Shown: positions 46,583-57,200, numbered from the stretch's first letter. The stretch: 64,000 nucleotides of DNA from Megalonaias nervosa (GCA_016617855.1 JAECUM010003682.1:1-64000); one strand, 5' to 3'. Numbers and translations are program-made. Notes: generated from the letters alone by a model not told the origin.

Positions 46583-46767
46583 GCAATGTTCCAATAGTTA
46601 GCATGTGCGTGCATCCCTTGTCAATGGGGAGGAGAGTGTTGAACCCCAGCCAACCCCACACCAGCACAGGCTCCACAGTAAAGACATTTCTGGACCAGGA
46701 CGATCTCCAGAGCTTCTGCCATTATGAACCTAGTCTGCTCGGCATCAGTGAGGAGTCCTCCAACTGA
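46583..46767 (+). CDS. SHFL: SHFL-like gene, last coding exon
   Basis: Acceptor TTCATTTCAG. The frame reads NVPIVSMCVHPLS, then VLNPSQPH.STGSTVKTFL and an acidic tail ending EESSN at TGA 46765-46767. CxHP, the PSxPH..SGSTV-type block and the acidic C-terminus are landmarks of the SHFL tail. AATAAA at 46858-46863 is a suitable polyadenylation signal. Confidence 0.9.
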
Positions 46768-46857
46768 AACGATGACGACAAAAGTGACTAAAGTCATCTG
46801 CGTTGTACTTCTCAAGTTATCTACTGGTCAAATAACATACTGTATACAGGACTGTAA

Positions 46858-46863
46858 AATAAA
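46858..46863 (+). terminator. polyadenylation signal of the SHFL-like gene
   Basis: AATAAA 91 bp after the stop codon, in a T/A-rich 3' region. Confidence 0.5.
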
Positions 46864-48682
46864 AATGACAAAAAATGGACTTTGTTCTTTTGGAATGACT
46901 TTATTATATGAGAAAATTGGAATTAACGTATCTTTTGTTGTAATAAATTGTTCTTCATTGAGAGGAAATTAAATTCTGAAGTGGTATCAAAATCAAAAAA
47001 GTAAGTAGGGTTTACTTTTATCAGTATAAATCGCTTTCATTCGGATTTCTAGCGTTATTATTTAAACAAGCATGAATTCTGATGAATATGGAAACAAGCA
47101 GGCCATGACCTTTATGTCGAGCCCACAATCAAATCACATCTGTACAACGTGATCTTGACTGCAAGATTAAAAACGTTTGAATGAGCATATCTCAGTGTGA
47201 ATTTGTCCCAGCTTTATAATGATTCATCGGATGGATGAATAAAATCAATCAAGCGGTTTAGGAAATATAAGCAAAGGTAAAACCTTTACCTAAAATTTAA
47301 TACTAAGTTTCAAGGATTGTGAAATTGACCCAGTGTCAAAGGGGCGAGCAAGCTCTCGCAGAAGGAATGGTCTTAGCTTCATACTGATTCGACTGATGTG
47401 TTATGTATATTTAATTTTAATTGTTTGTCTGTTAGTTTAATTTTGTTTATTTCATTGTATTTGATTGTAATGTAACATTGTATGCTGGACTTGACCTTGT
47501 CCAAAATTGAGTTTATTTCTGCTTGACCTGATTGACTTTTCTTAAAAAAATTTTTAATTCATTTATGTAAACAACTAATAATAGCTTCATTATTCTCTAT
47601 GGGTATGAGCTTATTGTCAGGATTATTATTCATGTAAACAAGAAGGAGTAAATATGTTGATCAGGGTCAGGGTTTTAGAGATTCCTAAGTGAATTCTGTA
47701 GGCAATTGTATTGTAAATAAAGAAGGCTCATTAGATCATTCTAGGTTATTTTCCATTAGGTAATTGTTATGTTTAGAAAATGCTAATTATGACCCGAGGT
47801 CAAAGAGAGAACTATATTATCTTGTGACTGTAAAGATTTTACCAGTGGTGCTGTAACATCTAGCACTTTAAGTTGTATGTAGTGATCAGTTTGGGCTGAA
47901 TTTTATTTCTTCAAATTATTGAATTCAAGTGATTATTTTCTCTGGAAATACAAAAGTGCTCTGACAGAATTCTTGAATAAACACATTCATTGGAATTTAT
48001 ACTAAACTCAGACCTGGAATAATATTTATGTGATTCAACAAGAGACTGCTGACACATCAGTACTTCGTAGGCCTTAACAGACACGTCATCGCCTTCAATT
48101 TTGGATCTCTTCCGGGACTTGATCTGAGTTTTATTCAGGACTTTTTATTACTAGGACTTATGTCTTTGATTCTTGGATTATTTTTGGATTTAATTCGCGA
48201 TACAGTAAGTTCTTTTTTCTCATTTTTCACTTTGTATTCAATGGAAATAAAGTATTTGTTAAATTTTACAAGCTTGTTGTCTTAACTTTTTTCTGTTACT
48301 TATTTTAAGAGCATAGACTCGTAACTACTAAAAATGAAATATACATGGTAAACACGAAGTTAGCAGTTGTCCAGAGATGATGGTTGGAATATTCATTAAT
48401 GACTTTGTCCACTCGAGAAATACAGTGTTGGTATGCTGTATGCAGCATCAATACATAGTCTACTAGAATTATCTCACAGAAACCATACATAGGACATGTA
48501 CGCCGCTATACCTATTTATCGAGTGGACCTTCAAACTCACATGTAACCAAAAGTACGTGATAATATAAACAGGACAGCACCTACATTTCGCCATTTCATT
48601 ATTACATTCGGCCCTTATCGTATATTTTAGCGCCTTTGAACAATCCAGTTGATCGTTCCTATGTATTTTGTACCTTCCTAAT
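46864..48682. other. intergenic, no gene seen
   Basis: AT-rich sequence without coding frames above background, RNA genes or element ends. Confidence 0.5.
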
Positions 48683-48930
48683 TCGTACGGGGTCCCGAGT
48701 GGCCGAAGTGGTCTAAAGTGCTCATTGATGGATTACTGCCATCTTACCTCTGCCTGCGGGGGTTCGAGTCTCAAGCTTGTCCACTGTGGGTATGTTAGAA
48801 AGCTGCCAGTATCTTTATGTGGGTCGGTGGTTCATACCGGTGTTTTCCCGGGTTCTTCCTCTACCGTTACACTGGCCGCCATGTATAGCCTATCCTGTTC
48901 TGAAAAATAGCGTAAAAAAAACTTAACAAG
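48683..48930 (+). repeat. tRNA-derived SINE
   Basis: Same family as 331-547 and 33568-33838: GAGTGGCCGAAGTGGTCTAAAG head, GGGTTCGAGTC box B, CTGGCCGCCATGTATAGCC body end. It lies about 200 bp left of the first element C gene and may mark a site near the element boundary. Confidence 0.85.
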
Positions 48931-49124
48931 CAACAACGTAATTGGTACAAATGTGGTTACCTGTACATTAATTATATCATGTACAGTTTAACCTAAACAC
49001 ACTTAGAGATTTTATGTTCTAAAGGACACATTAATGTTTTGCGACATTTTTGAGCGACTTCGTCGTGTCTGCATGAAAATTACAAATTGTGCTCTCTTTA
49101 AATTCACACTGAAATCAATACCGT

Positions 49125-49918
49125 TCAGGTAGTCCTGACTTGGTGCCATGCACAAATTTTAATACAATATACATACCGACACTGGTTAGTATTCGCCATC
49201 TTGTTATTACCGATTTCCAGTTTTAGATTTTCTAAGTGAAACAAATTTGATAATTCATTGCACTTACGATATCTCGACCTAGGATCATGTAAATTTATTG
49301 TTATAAATCCAAACGGGATAGCTTGCGCGTGTGCAAAGAAATTTTTTAATTTGATCAGATTCATGTTCCCTGAACACCAAGTATAATAAACATTTTGCAG
49401 CGTATGATTATCAACTCCGTTAAATACAACCAAAATATTGCAGTTGTCTCTGATCACTTTAGGTATTTGTGTATAACGCTGGGTAACATAAATCACGTCT
49501 GTATTTTTATGTCTACCTCGAGAAAATATCCGAGCTGGATTTGATTGTTTGTCCAGCATGACGTCGTCGTACACTACTAAATTATTAATACGTCCATCCA
49601 GGTCATCTACAGATGGCGCTTCATCAATATCAGTGATAAAATCAATAACACTGACTCCATCACTGCCACTGCCTTCATATAACGATTTTGCATTTTCATT
49701 AAAATCTTTAAGTACTTCATAGCATCGTTGATCATCCTCAGATGGTGCTACTAAACATAGTTTATCCCATTTGAGCCATCTCATTATTAAATTAAGCAAT
49801 AATTGCGTCTTACCACTCCAGATGGCCCAATTATTATCATTCTAATAGAATTCGGTAGCGTTGATTGATGTTTGACTGGCTCCTGTTTTCGTGTCGCTGA
49901 AAAGTCAATTATATCCAT
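49125..49918 (-). pseudogene. Element C packaging ATPase
   Basis: Starts MDIIDFSATRKQEPVKHQS at 49918, 12 bp from the divergent PLA2 start. The P-loop near 49815-49830 is split between two frames by a one-base indel. Downstream in frame are KWDKLCLVAPS, a Walker-B-like NNLVVYDDVML and DVIYVTQRYTQIPK. The family packages viral DNA. The extreme C-terminus (after DPRSRYR) differs from the element B copy and may be read into flanking DNA. Confidence 0.83.
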
Positions 49919-49930
49919 AATAATAAGTAA

Positions 49931-50443
49931 TATGAATCTATATTGTGTTCGATGCAAGGCACCCACCCCCACCGTTGGATTAACAACAACAAAAAAACAA
50001 AAAATAAAAAACGCGCACTGACAGGGAAGTGTGAAAAATGTTGCACAAAAAAATATAAATTTATTTCGTCTAGCACAAAGACAGGAGATGATATCGCTGC
50101 TTCGTTGGGAAAATTACCAGGGGTTCCGTGGGCGAAGTATCCCGGAGAAAAACATTTACCCGGATACAATTATTGTGGTCCTGGAACTCGACTTGATATC
50201 CGACTTGACGAACGAGATCAACCAAGACCAGGAGAGTATCCAATAAATAAAATCGATCAAGCGTGTCACGTTCATGATGTTGCGTATAAAAGCAAAGATT
50301 TACAACAACGACATCTCGCAGATGTGAAATTGATTCATGCGTTAAATTCTATACCTGATAAATCTCTCAGAGAAAAACTCGCTAGTTTTTTTTTAGTAAA
50401 ATCTGCTATGAAGGGTAAACTAATGCTAGGGGCTGGTAATTAG
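49931..50443 (+). pseudogene. Element C parvovirus-type phospholipase A2
   Basis: Start MNLYCVRCKAPTP at 49931, a frameshift at an A-run near 49995, then KCEKCCTKK (second half of a zinc-ribbon-like head), AASLGKLPGVPWAKYPG, the YNYCGPGTRLD calcium loop and DQACHVHDVAY with the catalytic His-Asp pair. About 165 residues. Parvovirus VP1-unique-type PLA2 acts on endosomal membranes during entry. The enzyme is a separate gene here, not part of a capsid protein. It ends 16 bp before the integrase start. Confidence 0.9.
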
Positions 50444-50459
50444 TTATTTAACTATTATA

Positions 50460-51428
50460 ATGGAATCTGTTTATTATAGCCCAAGAGGATATTGGAAGGG
50501 TAGAGCAGCGATTAGTAAACTTGCTGAAGCAGCAAAAGTCTCACGTGCTGTTGCTGCAGCGTGGTTAGCACGACAGGCAATATGGCAAATTTATCTACCA
50601 CCACCTAACAAAATTCAGTACGCGTATTTTGATGTCATCGTTCCCAATGAAGTTCATCAAGCAGATATTTTGTTTTTACCGCACGATACTATTAAAATAC
50701 GTGGACGTCAATCACGCACATACAAATACGCGTTAACTGTCGTTGATGTTGCAAGTAGATATAAAAAAGCGGAACCATTATCAACAAAAACAACATCTGA
50801 AGTTGCATCTGCGTTTAAATGAATTTATCAACGAGGACCCTTGCAATGGCCACAGTTGCTACAAGTTGATCCTGGCAAAGAATTTCTTGGTGCAGTATCA
50901 TCGCTGATGAAAAAGCATAATGTCAAAATCAGACAAGGACACATCGCAATTCATCGTGATCAGGCAATAGTTGAACGATTTAATCGAACACTCGCTGAGC
51001 GGTTATTTGGATATCAGTATGCAAAGGAAATAATTCAGAGCGACATGAGATCTCGTGAATGGGTTGCAAGATTACCAAGTGTGATAGCTGCGTTAAATCA
51101 TGAAATTACTCGTGCAACTTCTATGAAACCTATTAACGCAATTACAAAGAAACATATACCCCGTAGTGATGGCTACGAACAACGACAGTGTTAGGTAATG
51201 TGACTGTCAGATATTTATATGAACCTGGTGAACTTGAAGGGGGTAAAAAAAAGAGCAACTGATCCTATCTGGAGTGTGACTACACATAAAATTTCTAGCG
51301 TGGTTAGATCCACGGGTAGACCTGCAATCTATAGACTGGATTCAAATGCTCCTCAGCGTGGATTTGTACGTGAACAGTTACAAGTAATTCCTGAGGGCAC
51401 ACAATTACCACCTCGTTCACTTTTGTAA
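50460..51428 (+). pseudogene. Element C retrovirus-like integrase
   Basis: ATG preceded by ACTATTATA. Helical head (ISKLAEAAKVSRAVAAAWLA), HQADILFLPHD (first catalytic Asp, about residue 74), TVVDVASRYK, VDPGKEFLGAVS (second Asp, about residue 135), AIVERFNRTLAERLF (Glu, about residue 170), then a C-terminal SH3/chromo-like segment. Broken by TGA at 50820-50822 and a frameshift near 51195. It catalyses element insertion; integrases of this class give 5-6 bp duplications, as seen for A and B. Confidence 0.9.
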
Positions 51429-51625
51429 ACTAGCACGCCTACGTCGATTGCATTCAAGACAGGTCAGCATCACATTTTTGCGCGTGTGACCAATACTACT
51501 ATTAATTCTGTCTACGGTGAACTGTTTTGGATTATTATTCGAATATTCCCATAGCATATTACAATTACAACTTGCACAATGATCATTCTGTCGTTGTTTT
51601 AGTGTTATAATTCATTCAGCGTCGA
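51417..51625 (-). pseudogene. Element C HNH nuclease domain
   Basis: CASCNCNMLWEYS..PKQFTVDRINSSIGHTRKNVMLTCLECN on the minus strand, with the His-Asn pairs and two CxxC pairs of zinc-HNH nucleases. It follows the polymerase-helicase in a different frame, separated by a nonsense codon and an A-run indel. Its 3' end overlaps the convergent integrase by 12 bp, as in element B. Confidence 0.7.
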
Positions 51626-54600
51626 TATCAAAGTCGCGATTATATTTATTGTCACATTGCTTATAACCAAATAGTTTTTTTTTATTACGCCATTGCTAGC
51701 AGTTTGATTATTATTTTCTATAAAATTCATAATGACCCTGTGTAGTTGAGATATTCTTCTGACTCGAGATACTGCGAGATAAACTAAATTTGACCATTCG
51801 ATTATATCATCGACAATACAAATATTTGTATCAGTAATAGTTAGTCCTTGTGACGAATGAATCGTTATAGCATATCCTAATTTCCACGGAGTTTTATCCA
51901 TGATCAACGCGCTCTCAACAACATCAACATCAACCAAAATAATATCATTTAATACAAGATTTTGTTTTTCATTTGTTCCTGGAATTTCAACTTCAATATT
52001 CTGTCGTCGAATATCTGCTGGGCGATAACGCAATGGTACGGGTAGATTTGAAAAATTTTCTTCATGTAACAGAAATAATTTCTCTTGCAATTCATCACGA
52101 ACTATCTTTCTACTTGCAACTATTAAATCATGTGGTCTACAGAAATCCCAAAAATCGTTCACAGGAGTTTCTGGAATTACTTCACGCATTATCTCACATT
52201 GTATTTTATCTGGCTGTAGTCTGATTAATCTTTTAAATTCTTTCAGAGGTTCATCAACAGCTGTATGATCATCGGTTATCTCCTCATAATAATCCACAAA
52301 CGTTTTTAACCACTCGTGCGGAGACTGCCCAACAAAAGGTTGCGACTGACCATGATCGCCGCACATTATCACAGCAGACCAATGGAGAAATATTTTTAAT
52401 GTTTCTAACGATACTGTATAAATTTCATCCCAGATGATAATCCGGGGTATATATTTCTCACCCATTCGCTCAGGTGTCCACCTATCCCCGCACCATCTGA
52501 AGAAACCATGATAAGTTTGAGATTTTACTCCTCGTTCATTTATTTCTCTGGCTAGTCTATGTGTAGGTGTCAGCACAATCATATCAACGGAGTTGTTCAA
52601 ACCCGTAACATCGTTACGGCGAAATAATTCAATGGCACGTGTTGTTTTTCCAGAACCTCCAGGCCCATTGAGATAAACGGTTTTATGTCTGGCCACATGA
52701 TCAAACACAGATTGCGCTGATGATTTCAATATTTGATTGTCATTGCTGTAATATATTTCCTTGATTTCAACGTCCGCAGATTCGGAATTGTCAAGGATAT
52801 TTTCTTGTTTTATTCTCCATGATCCCCATTCACCATTACCGAGTAGCGGTTTTGGTAAATCTGAGTATTTTTTATTTATATAAAATGAATCCGTGGCAAC
52901 TCTGACAGCGTAACGAGGAAATCTGTTTACCATCGATAATAAATGTATCGAAACGTAAGCGAGCATAGAAGATCTTAAACGAGTAAACTGCGGTGACTCA
53001 CCATCAATATAGCTCACGATTGTACTTAATTTAGACCCGTCTGATAAATAAGCATTACTCCGACTCATAAATGTGTTTTCTTCCGTTGTATCAACAATTA
53101 TAAAATCGAGTTCAGCATCGTCCATAATTAATCTTGTACACATTCGTTTATGGTCATATGATCCTCCTTGAGTAAACTTACCAATTATTTTCATACCAAG
53201 ATCTTTTGCAATTTTATTTTCATAATCAATCATATCAGGATTTTCATCCGGGGAATATTTCTTTTGTTGTGGTAACCAAACTTGTTTCTGTGGACGATAC
53301 GATATAATGGCTTCGTTTACTTTCAACGACACTAAAATTCCAGTATCAAGCATATATCGTAATAGTACTATTGGAGCCCAATATTCTTCTGAGAAATGTC
53401 TTCCAAACCAAACATAAATAATCGGATGCAGATTTTCCGCAAACTCGAATGACTCTATACAAGTAATTCCAGTTAGGCCAATATTTGGTAAGAGTCCGTT
53501 TATCGCAACTCTGGTCATCTCGTGTGTGGGATGTCGAAATCTTTTGAAATATTCAGAACATTCTCCGTATCCAAGAAAACTTCCAGGATAACACGCTACT
53601 ATATCAACTGATGTAATATCGCCATAATCGTATTTAGTATTCCACAATCCGACATGTCCGTATTGGACACAACTGTATTGGATGTCTTCAAGAAATTCTA
53701 ATCGTGTCGGTTTCCATGAATTTTTCTCTTGAGCAAAGTGAGCCGCAACTGATGGAACTGTAAAACAATTATTCAGTAATTGTTCAACTTCGACATTATC
53801 AGAATTATATTTCAATGCAAGATTTTTCATTTTTTCGTGGAGAGATTCTTCACGATAAATTTTTCCGTTAGGCCTTACAAACTGATCGTAATACGAATCT
53901 GAACTCTGAAATAACCACACGGATACAGGGTCACTCTTACTAATATCATTGATAGCGTCAAATATATAATCGCTGTAAAATTTAGCTGTTCTATCCCGTG
54001 GAAATATTGTTACTGCCACAGGCCATGCATGTGCGTTATGATCAATGATTGTTATAGGGGTTCCATTTTTTGTATATTTCGGTTTGTACAAAATCTCTCC
54101 GGTTAGTGTTTTGACTGCTATTGGAAATTTTAATTTCTTTTCTAGTTTAGCAACGTTGCTGATAGATGCTCCGGTATCTTTAACTGTTTCTGCCCACGCA
54201 TTTATTTTTTTAAGTCTTAGATCCGTTAAACCGCTTCCGCGTATTGCTTTTGAGAAACGTTCCATAACTCGCTCAGCTACGAAGTTTAGTCCCATTGACG
54301 AAGTCAACGAGGAAAATTTCATTGGTTTGAGATTATTAACGCTAGGCTTATCATTTAACGGATATATCGCATAAACAACTGCAGTTACAGGATACGTTCG
54401 TTCATAATACGGTTTATCAATACCAGTCAATGTTCCTGGTTTGGATTTTTTATTTAATGTAACAGTATTATTTCCAGTATGAAGCCGTACAGGGTCACGT
54501 TTATCACGGATAATCCAAGTGTCATCATCTGTCTGCACAATAAATTTTACCAGAATAATATATCGCTGATTGTCGAGATAGTTGATAATATTTCTACTTC

Positions 54601-54832
54601 GTTCGTCATGCATTCTAAAATCAATGGTATTCATGATTCTAAATGTCGACCAAGTATGAGCCGCACCATCGTTGTGAAATTCTTTCTTGGTTTCACGGAT
54701 ACGATCAGTTATATCGCTGTTTATCAAAGCCAGATCTTGCATCGAAAAATTAAATTTATATTTTGGTAGTTTGTCAAGATCGAATCTTGCTCTGGAAGGT
54801 TCAATTGCTGATAATCTCTCAAATTCCTCCAT
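51605..54832 (-). CDS. Element C fused polymerase-like / SF1 helicase protein
   Basis: An uninterrupted 1075-codon frame. Residues about 1-350 have no recognised motif. Around residue 412 SVDIVACYPGSFLG resembles PolB motif A. Around 560-620 there are KFTQGG and RSSMLAYVSIHLLS blocks. Around 648 RVATDSFYIN resembles motif C. From about 700 a helicase of the Pif1/RecD-like SF1 type follows: GPGGSGKTT (Walker A, about 720), IIIWDEI (about 797), CGDHGQ (about 825), TIHSSQGLT (about 993) and AVSRVRR (about 1023). The polymerase assignment is moderate, the helicase strong. An HNH domain follows in another frame. Replication of the element is the likely role. Confidence 0.88.
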   Translation of the reverse strand: MEEFERLSAIEPSRARFDLDKLPKYKFNFSMQDLALINSDITDRIRETKKEFHNDGAAHTWSTFRIMNTIDFRMHDERSRNIINYLDNQRYIILVKFIVQTDDDTWIIRDKRDPVRLHTGNNTVTLNKKSKPGTLTGIDKPYYERTYPVTAVVYAIYPLNDKPSVNNLKPMKFSSLTSSMGLNFVAERVMERFSKAIRGSGLTDLRLKKINAWAETVKDTGASISNVAKLEKKLKFPIAVKTLTGEILYKPKYTKNGTPITIIDHNAHAWPVAVTIFPRDRTAKFYSDYIFDAINDISKSDPVSVWLFQSSDSYYDQFVRPNGKIYREESLHEKMKNLALKYNSDNVEVEQLLNNCFTVPSVAAHFAQEKNSWKPTRLEFLEDIQYSCVQYGHVGLWNTKYDYGDITSVDIVACYPGSFLGYGECSEYFKRFRHPTHEMTRVAINGLLPNIGLTGITCIESFEFAENLHPIIYVWFGRHFSEEYWAPIVLLRYMLDTGILVSLKVNEAIISYRPQKQVWLPQQKKYSPDENPDMIDYENKIAKDLGMKIIGKFTQGGSYDHKRMCTRLIMDDAELDFIIVDTTEENTFMSRSNAYLSDGSKLSTIVSYIDGESPQFTRLRSSMLAYVSIHLLSMVNRFPRYAVRVATDSFYINKKYSDLPKPLLGNGEWGSWRIKQENILDNSESADVEIKEIYYSNDNQILKSSAQSVFDHVARHKTVYLNGPGGSGKTTRAIELFRRNDVTGLNNSVDMIVLTPTHRLAREINERGVKSQTYHGFFRWCGDRWTPERMGEKYIPRIIIWDEIYTVSLETLKIFLHWSAVIMCGDHGQSQPFVGQSPHEWLKTFVDYYEEITDDHTAVDEPLKEFKRLIRLQPDKIQCEIMREVIPETPVNDFWDFCRPHDLIVASRKIVRDELQEKLFLLHEENFSNLPVPLRYRPADIRRQNIEVEIPGTNEKQNLVLNDIILVDVDVVESALIMDKTPWKLGYAITIHSSQGLTITDTNICIVDDIIEWSNLVYLAVSRVRRISQLHRVIMNFIENNNQTASNGVIKKNYLVISNVTINIIATLISTLNEL

Positions 54833-54882
54833 ACTATAATTAAGGCTAATATATGTTTAACTAAACTTTAATTATATATATA

Positions 54883-55173
54883 ATGATACAAGCAAATAAA
54901 AAATACAAGTGGTTAATGATAGGATTTTCTCTTCCTTGTAATAAATCATGCGTAAATGAATTCTGTGGTCAACACATGCAAAGTTTTCGCAAAGGTAGTC
55001 TAGGACCGAAACCGTGTTTACGATGTGGCGTTGGGGTCAGAGGAGAAACACGGTTATGTGTGCAATGCGGTGGTAAAAGATACAGAGAGTTGAAACGATA
55101 TTATGATAAGAAATCGTCAGGTGAATCTCCCATAAAAGCCGCTGAAGACTATCTCGCCAGATATTCAAAATAA
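54883..55173 (+). CDS. Element C zinc-ribbon protein
   Basis: Intact 96-codon frame with ATG directly preceded by TATATATATA. Cys/His pattern: CNKSCVNEFCGQHMQSF, PCLRCGV, LCVQCGGKRYRELKRYY, followed by a basic tail. Divergent from the polymerase-helicase start, about 50 bp apart. A decayed relative lies at 39965-40190. Function unknown; DNA or protein binding is plausible. Confidence 0.65.
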   Translation: MIQANKKYKWLMIGFSLPCNKSCVNEFCGQHMQSFRKGSLGPKPCLRCGVGVRGETRLCVQCGGKRYRELKRYYDKKSSGESPIKAAEDYLARYSK

Positions 55174-55202
55174 TCATTAAGACAAATAGTATTACTATAT
55201 AA

Positions 55203-55699
55203 ATGGAGCAAAATGAATTTGTGAAACATCCCATCATTAAAAATTATGAAGCTTCCCGTGATGGTGTAATCAGAAACTGCAGATTGAAAAAATCAGTCGG
55301 TGCTGTTATTAATACTGGTTATCTCATATTTCGTGCTGGAAATAAAATGTATCTATCTCATAGATTTGTATTTGAATGTTTTCTTGGGTCATCGAAGACG
55401 GACTTGTGATCGATCACATAAATTCAAACCCGAAAGATAATAATTTATCTAACCTCCGGGTTGTTACACAGAGTCAGAATTCTGCATTTGGGAATACTGG
55501 CATTAATTCTAAAACTCCTAAGTCGGTTATATCTACAAATACAGATACTGGTGAAGAAATAATTTTCCCATCAGTGGCTGCGGCTGGTAAATATTTCGGT
55601 ATTTGCAGGCGTTCAATAAAATCTGTAGCAGATAATATAACCAGGTCAGCATTTTCGAAAGAATTTAAGCAAAAAATTACGTTCCGGTATACACAATGA
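55203..55699 (+). pseudogene. Element C NUMOD/HNH homing-type endonuclease
   Basis: The N-terminal segment IKNYEASRDGVIRNCRLKK is NUMOD4-like, with the fold running to LSHRFVFECFLG. After a one-base shift near 55380, IDHINSNPKDNNLSNLRVVT is the HNH core. The C-terminal FPSVAAAGKYFGICRRSI is a NUMOD1-type DNA-binding helix. This domain order is typical of phage and giant-virus homing endonucleases. Starts at CTATATAAATG. Confidence 0.82.
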
Positions 55700-56282
55700 A
55701 GCGAGATAACTCCGTCACCACTGATAGAGTAACTGAGCAGTTATCTTCGTTGGTACTACAGTCTAATCGTAATGCTTGAATATCTCTCCAGTCCAGTAAT
55801 TGTTTATGTATCTCAACTATGTGGAAGTATTAATTGCAGAAAATATATATTACTAATGATGTATATTTTCCTCAAACAAAACATAGAAACCTCAGCCGTG
55901 ATATAGTCCCCTTGATCATATCAAGGACGAGTCACGGGACAGATAAATCTATCATAGGCCGATATTGTACATAACTGCTTCACACATCGATCGCAGCAGA
56001 CTGCATGCATCATTATTACTATACTGAATGAACGTACACAGTTCTGTAGTAGGCGGAATGCACCAGAATAATATCGATCCAAAGCATTTACTAACAGAGT
56101 TCTGTTAGCCTGATAATACAGTATTTTAACCAAATTCAGAAATATGTGAGATTGTGGATTTTCGTGATTTATTTTATATTTTTATTCAGAAATCTGGTAG
56201 TATATACTTATCATCCTTAACATAGTCAAGGTGACATGGGGCTAGGTAACTATATGATTATTTTTGAAACGTATATTTATAA
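55700..56282. other. noncoding spacer
   Basis: No gene with recognisable motifs between the endonuclease and the SINE. Confidence 0.5.
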
Positions 56283-56745
56283 CTAAAGCTCATGGTCCAA
56301 TGGTTAGCGCTTCTGACTCTCGTACCAGAGGCCCGTGGTTCAATTCCCCATGACTGACACTGTCGGTGGTTTGGCCCTGGGATGCCAATTTTTCTTAATA
56401 ATTGGGGAAGTTCCCCTGTGTACACATCCTCCCGCCACGTCGAACAACGTGGTGAGTACGTTTTGCACTCGCCCGGGGTTTGATTTGGGGTGGGGGTGTA
56501 CGGAACTTCCCCAAAAATAAACAGCAGGCTGATGTGAGCTCGTGACCTCACTGAAGGGTATCCACATTCAGAAAGAATGTCCGCCGGACAAAAAAAAGTC
56601 TCAGTAAGGTGCCTGTCTTAACCAATGAAAGAGTGCCTGTGGGCCATAATAAAAGGCCTTAACAAAGGACTCTTAGGACCTTATTGGTAAAGGCTTTACC
56701 GGCAGAAGGGACCCCAGTGGAATGGTAGACCGAACGTCATTGCTG
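56283..56745 (+). repeat. second tRNA-derived SINE family
   Basis: Head with CATGGTCCAATGGTTAGCGC (box A) and GGTTCAATTCCC (box B), unlike the Ser-type head of the other SINEs. The body has an inverted pair GGGGAAGTTCC...GGAACTTCCCC. Inserted within element C. Confidence 0.65.
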
Positions 56746-56754
56746 CTGTTTATT

Positions 56755-57200
56755 TTTATTCAGAAATATATTTTTATATTTATAAATATTAATTCAGAAA
56801 TATATTTTATATTTATAAATATTAATTCAGAAATATATTTTATATTTATAAATATTAATTCAGAAATATATTAATTGAGAAATATATTTTATATTTATAA
56901 ATATTAATTCAGAAATATATTTTATATTTATAAATATTAATTCAGAAATATATTAATTCAGAAATATATTAATTCAGAAATATATTTTTATATTTATAAA
57001 TATTAATTCAGAAATATATTAATTCAGAAATATATTTTTATATTTATCTGATTCAGAGATATATTTTTATCTTTATTAATTCAGAAATATATTTTTACTT
57101 TTTATCTGATTCAGAAATATATTTTTATATTTATCTGATTCAGAAAATTTTTACTTTTATTACTATATTAATTCTGATTCAGAAATATTTTTATTATAAT
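56755..57200. repeat. AT-rich tandem repeat array
   Basis: About ten units based on ATTCAGAAATATATTTT and TATTTATAAATATTA, over 85% A+T, just upstream of the 57448 gene. Possible origin or regulatory region of the element; inference only. Confidence 0.9.

Noticed and set aside
46621..46815. Minus-strand 64-codon frame with a signal-peptide-like start and a Cys-rich end, resembling a small secreted peptide
   Set aside because: It lies exactly antisense to the last SHFL-like exon, whose plus-strand frame has splice support, correct phase and homology landmarks. The minus frame is a shadow.
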